From Streptomyces sp. 2131.1 (GTDB lineage Bacteria; Actinomycetota; Actinomycetes; Streptomycetales; Streptomycetaceae): a stretch of 64,000 bases of DNA. Each line of letters begins with the position of its first letter. The stretch's first letter is position 1. The stretch covers positions 620,001 to 684,000 of the forward strand of contig NZ_FNSY01000001.1 in assembly GCF_900105515.1 (NCBI RefSeq), given 5' to 3'. Both the position numbers and the translations under genes were made by a program. Shown here piece by piece: positions 60,007-64,000 of this stretch. The notes below the pieces were generated by a model. The model did not search any database, was not told the origin of the DNA, and saw nothing but the letters and a program-made list of their open reading frames with translations.

Positions 60007-60618
60007 GTGGCAAGAGTGCGGTTGGGAGTGGCGGAGCGGCGCGAGGAGTTGCTGCGCGCCGCCGTCGAGCAGATCGAGGTGCGCGGTGTCGCGGCCGTCC
60101 GGATCGCCGATGTGGCGTCCGTGCTCGGCGTGAGCAACGCGCTCGTGCTCTACCACTTCTCCACCAAGGAGAAGCTGGTCGCGGCCGCGTTCGCGCACGC
60201 CGCCGAGATCGATCTCGCCCATCTGCGCAAGCTGTTGAGCCGCCGCACGACCGCCGTACGCAGGCTGCGCGCCGCCGTGCGCTGGTACGCGCCGACGGGC
60301 CAGGCCAAGGGCTGGCGGCTGTGGATCGAGGGCTGGGCGGCCTCCCTCCGCGACCCGGTGCTGCGCAACGTGGCCGGCGATCTCGACCAGCAGTGGAAGG
60401 CCGAGCTGGCCGAGGTCATCGAAGAGGGCGCGGCGGCGGGCGAGTTCCACTGCGACGACCCGATGTCCGTGGCCTGGCGGCTGACCGCCATGCTGGACGG
60501 GCTGGCCGTGCAGATGACCTCGTACAACGGCCCGCTGTCCCGGGCGACCATGCTGGAGTGGACCGAGCAGGCGCTCGCCCGTGAACTGGGCATCGACCAC
60601 GAGGCCCTGACGGCCTGA
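60007..60618 (+). CDS. TetR family transcriptional regulator
   Basis: 203 residues from GTG at 60007. The N-terminal helix-turn-helix is RIADVASVLGVSNALVLYHF (about 33-52), with YHFSTKEKL as the TetR signature; the rest is the helical ligand domain with Trp-rich segment WIEGWAAS. In operon with the dehydrogenase and likely acting at the inverted repeat at 58635. It resembles the BetI-like subgroup. Confidence 0.9.
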   Translation: MARVRLGVAERREELLRAAVEQIEVRGVAAVRIADVASVLGVSNALVLYHFSTKEKLVAAAFAHAAEIDLAHLRKLLSRRTTAVRRLRAAVRWYAPTGQAKGWRLWIEGWAASLRDPVLRNVAGDLDQQWKAELAEVIEEGAAAGEFHCDDPMSVAWRLTAMLDGLAVQMTSYNGPLSRATMLEWTEQALARELGIDHEALTA

Positions 60619-60657
60619 CGGCCCCTCCCCTTCCCCGTCTTCTTCGGCCCCTCCCCG

Positions 60658-61662
60658 TCAGGTCTGCTGGAGCGGCTCGTATACGTCGCTTTGGAGGCCG
60701 AAGGTCCAGGCGACGCCCTCCCTGGCGGTCCTGGTCGCGGGCGGCACCCGCAGCCAGTACGTGCGGTGGGTGCCGTCCGGCTCCGGCGTGGAGTTGACCA
60801 CCTCGACCATGACGACGTCCTCGTCCCCCGCGAGCGCGATCCGCCAGAGGATGCCCGTCTCGTCGCGGTGCACCGGTTCGGCGGCCGACTCGGTGAGGTA
60901 GCGGTCGTAGCCGTAGTACTCCAGCATCACGCGGCGCAGCTCCGCGTTCTCCTCGGAGCGGATGCGTGCCGGGGTCAGCGAGGCCAGCTCGTCCAGGAAC
61001 TCCCGGGGCACCGGCATGCCGCGCCAGGCGTACAGGGCGAAGCCGTCCGGGTACGACAGCGCCGGTCCCTCGCCCCGGTCGAGCCGGCCCGCCTCGTCCC
61101 GGTGCAGGGCGTCCGGGCGCTCGCAGAGCACCACGACCCGCTCGTAGGGCCACCACCAGCCGGCGTTGCGCGCCACCGCGGCCAGCCCGTCGAGCCGGTC
61201 GCCCCGCCCGTCGAACGCGGCGAGCCACGCCGCGTCGTGCTGTCCGAGGACCGCGTCCAGCAGGACGAGGCGCACCTCCGACTCCGCGCCGGTGTCCTCC
61301 CCCGCGAGGTCGGCGACCACACCGGCCCGTATCCGGTCGGCGAGGCCCGCCGTGGTCTCCCAGAGCTGGGCGCCGGTGGCGGACCATAGGGCGGACCAGC
61401 CGGCCGGGCCCAACGCGTCGTACACCCGGCGCCGTTCCTCCGCCCAGGGGCGGGTGCGCACCTCGTCGCGGACGGAGCGCCCGGCGTCGGTCAGCTTGCC
61501 GACGGCCTCCACGGCCGCCCTGGGCGAGCCGGCCCAGACGAACTCCTCCGGCTCGGCGAGCCCCGCGCTGCGGTAGGCGAGCCGCACCCCTTCCTCGGCC
61601 GCCGCCCGGTCCGCCGCGCCGGTCGCCGCCGCCACGGCCCGCCAAGAGTCCACGTACTGCAT
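60658..61662 (-). CDS. DUF6745-domain protein
   Basis: 334 residues from ATG at 61662, with GGGGAAG upstream. N-terminal helical region rich in Ala/Arg and Trp, then GWWWPYERVVVLCERP (about 165-180) and a C-terminal beta-rich domain ending WRIALAGDEDVVMVEVVNSTP and YWLRVPP, the pattern of DUF6745. No catalytic motif is recognised. It lies 93 bp downstream of the 108-residue gene on the same strand, so the two likely form an operon. Confidence 0.8.
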   Translation of the reverse strand: MQYVDSWRAVAAATGAADRAAAEEGVRLAYRSAGLAEPEEFVWAGSPRAAVEAVGKLTDAGRSVRDEVRTRPWAEERRRVYDALGPAGWSALWSATGAQLWETTAGLADRIRAGVVADLAGEDTGAESEVRLVLLDAVLGQHDAAWLAAFDGRGDRLDGLAAVARNAGWWWPYERVVVLCERPDALHRDEAGRLDRGEGPALSYPDGFALYAWRGMPVPREFLDELASLTPARIRSEENAELRRVMLEYYGYDRYLTESAAEPVHRDETGILWRIALAGDEDVVMVEVVNSTPEPDGTHRTYWLRVPPATRTAREGVAWTFGLQSDVYEPLQQT

Positions 61663-61755
61663 CGGTCTTCCCCGTCCCCTGTTCCGCATCGTTCCCGGCC
61701 CGGTCCTCCCGGTGCCGGCCTTCAGGTCCTGCCGCCGCGCCCGCCGTGCCGTCGC

Positions 61756-62082
61756 TCAGTCCGCGACGATGCGGACCGCCCCCGGCGCGTACTCCCGCTG
61801 GCGCACCACGCGGAACCAGCCCTGGGGCAGCGGGATCGTCGCGTGCTCCTCGTGCACCACGCGTCCGCCCTCGGGAAGGTGGAGCAGCATCGGGCCGAAC
61901 ACCCCGCTCTCACGGATCAGCCGGCCGGGCCCCGGCACGGCGTGCGCGTGTCCGGTGACCTCACCGAGCGCGAGGACCAGCCGGCCCCGCGCGTCGCGCA
62001 GTTCGCCCGGCGCCTCCAGGAGATTCGCGGGCACCGCCGACTCCTCCAGTGGCACGATCAGTACATCGCCCTGCCGGTACAC
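61756..62082 (-). CDS. hypothetical 108-residue beta-rich protein
   Basis: Small protein from GTG at 62082 with GGAGGGGAGAGG upstream. It starts MYRQGDVLIVPLEES (MYRQGDV being a frequent start of this orphan family), then a GEVTGHAHAV segment with two His, and ends in WFRVVRQREYAPGAVRIVAD. All-beta prediction by eye; GHAH could bind a metal. It is paired with DUF6745 and STM4015-type genes. Its ribosome-binding site lies inside a long hairpin. Confidence 0.75.
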   Translation of the reverse strand: MYRQGDVLIVPLEESAVPANLLEAPGELRDARGRLVLALGEVTGHAHAVPGPGRLIRESGVFGPMLLHLPEGGRVVHEEHATIPLPQGWFRVVRQREYAPGAVRIVAD

Positions 62083-62149
62083 AGACCTCTCCCCTCCGTA
62101 GCGGCACCCGCTGTGCCGGCCACAACGAAAACGCTACGGCGGGGGTCTG
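62082..62149 (-). promoter_or_regulatory. ribosome-binding-site-occluding hairpin upstream of 108-residue protein
   Basis: On the minus strand, CAGACCCCCGCCGTAGCG (62149-62132) can pair with the segment from 62103 to 62082 that contains the Shine-Dalgarno sequence and the G of the GTG start: 8 bp, a G-A mismatch, 4 bp, a 4-nt bulge, then 5 bp. The 28-nt loop has a competing internal hairpin (GGCAC/GTGCC). Such a structure would block translation unless opened. Confidence 0.5.
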
Positions 62150-62258
62150 ACAATCGGCCGTCGGGCCGTTCCCGGCAGGGGCCGGTCACGGCGCTGTCAG
62201 TGGGCCTTGATAGACCTTGCGGACATCAATCCGTAGCCGTCACCAGGAGCTCAGGGCC

Positions 62259-63206
62259 ATGTCCGTGGATCACCTGCACGAGTTGCTCGGCCTTCCGGCC
62301 GTCGATTTCCAGTCCGGGCCGGACGGTGGCCCCCGGCCCGCCGCCGACGCCGCCGCCTGGCGGGTCTCGATCGACGCCTACGAGGACGAGGGCACCTGGG
62401 AGGAGGAGTTCAACGCCTTCCTGGACGAGGTCGACCCGGCCGGTGTCCGTGCCCTGATCATCGGGCAGTGGGGCGAGTCGTACGAGGAGAAGTCCTCGTA
62501 CCCGATCGGTCTCGTCATCGCCGCGGCCGACCGGCTGACGTCGCTGGAAGCGGTGTTCGTCGGGGATCTGACGATGGAGGAGGCGGAGATCTCCTGGATC
62601 GAGCAGAGCGATGTCACCGCGCTGCTCGGCGCGTTCCCCGCACTGCTGGAGCTGGGTGTGCGCGGCGGCTCCGAGCTGGTCTTCCCGGCCACGAAGCACG
62701 AGCGGCTGCGGGCGCTCACCATCGAGACGGGCGGGCTGCCGCGCGAGGTGGTGCGCGGTGTCCTGGACAGCGAACTGCCCGCGCTGGAACGGCTGGAGCT
62801 GTGGCTCGGCGTCTCGGCGTACGGCGGCGACGCCGACGTGTCGGACCTGGCGCCGCTGCTGTCCGGTACGCGCTTCCCCGCGTTGCACCACCTCGGCCTG
62901 CGCAACAGCGAGATCGAGAACGAGATCGCGACGGCCGTCGCCTCGGCCCCGCTGGTGGCCCGGCTGCGCACCCTGGACCTGTCCTGCGGCACGCTCGGCG
63001 ACGAGGGCGCGGCCTCGCTCCTGGAGGGCCAGCCGCTGACCCATCTCGACGTGCTCGACCTGCACCACCACTTCCTCACCGAGGCGATGGAGCGCCGCGT
63101 CACCGAGGCGCTGGAGCCGCACGGGGTGCGGGTGGACGTCTCGGAGCGCTGCGAGCCGTGGGACAACCGGGGCCCGGCCGGCCGGTACGTGACGGTGTCG
63201 GAATGA
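62259..63206 (+). CDS. STM4015-family leucine-rich-repeat protein, copy 1
   Basis: 315 residues from ATG at 62259 with AGGAG 9 nt upstream. The N-terminus HLHELLGLPAVDF and DVDP-type segment are STM4015-like; the second half has leucine-rich repeats (LERLELWLGV, LHHLGLRNSEIENE, LRTLDLSCGTLGDEG, LDVLDLHHHFLTE). Probably a soluble ribonuclease-inhibitor-like binding protein. It overlaps copy 2 by 4 bp (ATGA). Confidence 0.85.
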   Translation: MSVDHLHELLGLPAVDFQSGPDGGPRPAADAAAWRVSIDAYEDEGTWEEEFNAFLDEVDPAGVRALIIGQWGESYEEKSSYPIGLVIAAADRLTSLEAVFVGDLTMEEAEISWIEQSDVTALLGAFPALLELGVRGGSELVFPATKHERLRALTIETGGLPREVVRGVLDSELPALERLELWLGVSAYGGDADVSDLAPLLSGTRFPALHHLGLRNSEIENEIATAVASAPLVARLRTLDLSCGTLGDEGAASLLEGQPLTHLDVLDLHHHFLTEAMERRVTEALEPHGVRVDVSERCEPWDNRGPAGRYVTVSE

Positions 63207-64000
63207 CGACGCCCGTCACGGACATCGAGCATCCCTGTACCTTCCACGACCTGCCCGTCTTCACCCTGCCGGAGCCGGGCGACGGCCACCCGTGGCCGGC
63301 GACGCTGCCCTCGGCGGACGGCATAGCCTGGCGGCTCGACTGCGGCTGGGACGGGCACGGGTTCGCCGCCACCTGGCAGCACTTCCTCAAGACGGTCGAC
63401 CCCGCACAGGTCCGTGCCCTGGTGATCGGCCCCTGGTGGGACGGCGAGTACAGTTCCCTGGCTCCCGTGGTGGAGCTGATCACTTCGGACGCGGCCCGTT
63501 TCCCGGCGCTGCGCGCCCTGTTCCTCGCCGATGTCGTGGGCGAGGAGTGCGAGGTGTCGTGGCTGCGGATGTGCGACATCACGCCGGTGCTCCGGGCGTT
63601 CCCGCTCCTGGAGGAGCTGGTGGTACGGGGCGGTGGCAGCGGGCTGGACGAGGAGTCGCTGGAGCTGCACCCCGTCCGGCACGAGGCGCTGAAGTGCCTG
63701 CGCTTCGAGTCCGGCGGGCTGCCCGGGCATGTCGTGCGCGCGGTCGGCACCTGCGAACTGCCCGCGCTGGAGCGGCTGGAGCTGTGGTTCGGTTCCCAGT
63801 GGTACGCGGGGGACGCGACGGTGGCGGACATGGCCCCGCTGCTGTCCGGGGGCACCTTCCCCCGGCTGCGCCACCTCGGGCTGCAGAACAGTGAGATCCA
63901 GGACGAGATCGCCGCGGCGGTCGCCTCGGCCCCGGTCGTCGCCCAACTGGATTCCCTGGCGCTCTCGATGGGCACCCTCAGCGACGCGGGCGGCCTGGCC
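63203..64000 (+). CDS. STM4015-family leucine-rich-repeat protein, copy 2 (truncated by window end)
   Basis: The ATG at 63203 overlaps the stop of copy 1; the frame stays open for 266 codons to the window edge with no stop. It repeats the plan of copy 1: HDLPVFTLPEP near the start, FLKTVDPAQVRALVIGPWWDG, FPALRALFLADV, then LERLELWFGS and LRHLGLQNSEIQDE. So copies 1 and 2 are tandem paralogues. The rest of the gene lies beyond the window. Confidence 0.85.
   Translation, partial: MTTPVTDIEHPCTFHDLPVFTLPEPGDGHPWPATLPSADGIAWRLDCGWDGHGFAATWQHFLKTVDPAQVRALVIGPWWDGEYSSLAPVVELITSDAARFPALRALFLADVVGEECEVSWLRMCDITPVLRAFPLLEELVVRGGGSGLDEESLELHPVRHEALKCLRFESGGLPGHVVRAVGTCELPALERLELWFGSQWYAGDATVADMAPLLSGGTFPRLRHLGLQNSEIQDEIAAAVASAPVVAQLDSLALSMGTLSDAGGLA

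Overview
The window is a 64-kb chromosomal piece from a Streptomyces-like actinomycete. Evidence: very high GC with strongly GC-biased third codon positions, many GTG starts, frequent ATGA/GTGA stop-start overlaps, a conservon (cvnABCD-type) operon, Tat-type lipoprotein signals, sugar ABC importers lacking their own ATPase, and a CCA-less tRNA-Pro(GGG) gene. No phage, integrase, transposase, CRISPR array or large secondary-metabolite cluster was seen. The only visibly broken gene is a GntR-family regulator near 22 kb.

Layout. 0-4.3 kb: a three-gene minus-strand module (FGGY kinase, GlpA-like dehydrogenase with a BFD-type [2Fe-2S] domain, GlpB-like FAD oxidoreductase). 4.7-7.2 kb: an unknown helical protein and an APC amino-acid permease. 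7.3-12.9 kb: a complete L-lactate utilisation locus (lutABC, divergent lctP, FadR-type regulator) with three matching GGTCnGACC operators. 13-16.3 kb: MccF/LD-carboxypeptidase-like protein, NTF2-like protein, methyltransferase, DUF2510 protein, with a DasR-like operator between the last two. 16.4-20.7 kb: an EF-G paralogue preceded by a small ORF and a hairpin, convergent with an N-terminally extended GAPDH. 20.7-22.4 kb: Gfo/Idh/MocA dehydrogenase beside the decayed GntR gene.

Two carbohydrate-degradation loci dominate the middle. Locus A (22.4-30.7 kb): a secreted Asp-box (sialidase-fold) enzyme with ricin-type lectin domain, a GH2 glycosidase, an ABC importer (binding protein plus two permeases) and a LacI regulator; an identical 17-bp palindromic operator lies at both outer promoters. 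Locus B (33.6-49.4 kb): an Lpl-type ABC importer whose binding-protein gene is translationally coupled to a secreted M1 metallopeptidase and a secreted beta-helix/discoidin protein, then D-2-hydroxyacid dehydrogenase, LacI regulator, secreted M60-like metallopeptidase, PL8 polysaccharide lyase and DUF2264 protein. A shared GTAAGCGGTT motif lies in front of both main operons. The combination suggests a proteoglycan- or glycoprotein-degrading system: peptidases open the protein part, the lyase and beta-helix protein act on acidic glycan, the importer takes up products. Substrate is inferred, not shown. HAD hydrolase, DHA2-type drug exporter and tRNA-Pro separate the loci.

49.4-53.4 kb: a conservon with a coupled fifth GAF-domain gene. 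53.7-58.5 kb: secreted esterase coupled to a C39-like cysteine peptidase, ArsR-type regulator, metallo-beta-lactamase-fold hydrolase, PPOX-type flavin/F420 enzyme. 58.6-60.6 kb: Glu/Leu/Phe/Val-type dehydrogenase plus TetR regulator with a near-consensus promoter overlapped by an inverted repeat. 60.7-64 kb: DUF6745 protein, a 108-residue protein whose ribosome-binding site can be buried in a hairpin, and two tandem STM4015-family leucine-rich-repeat genes, the second cut by the window end.
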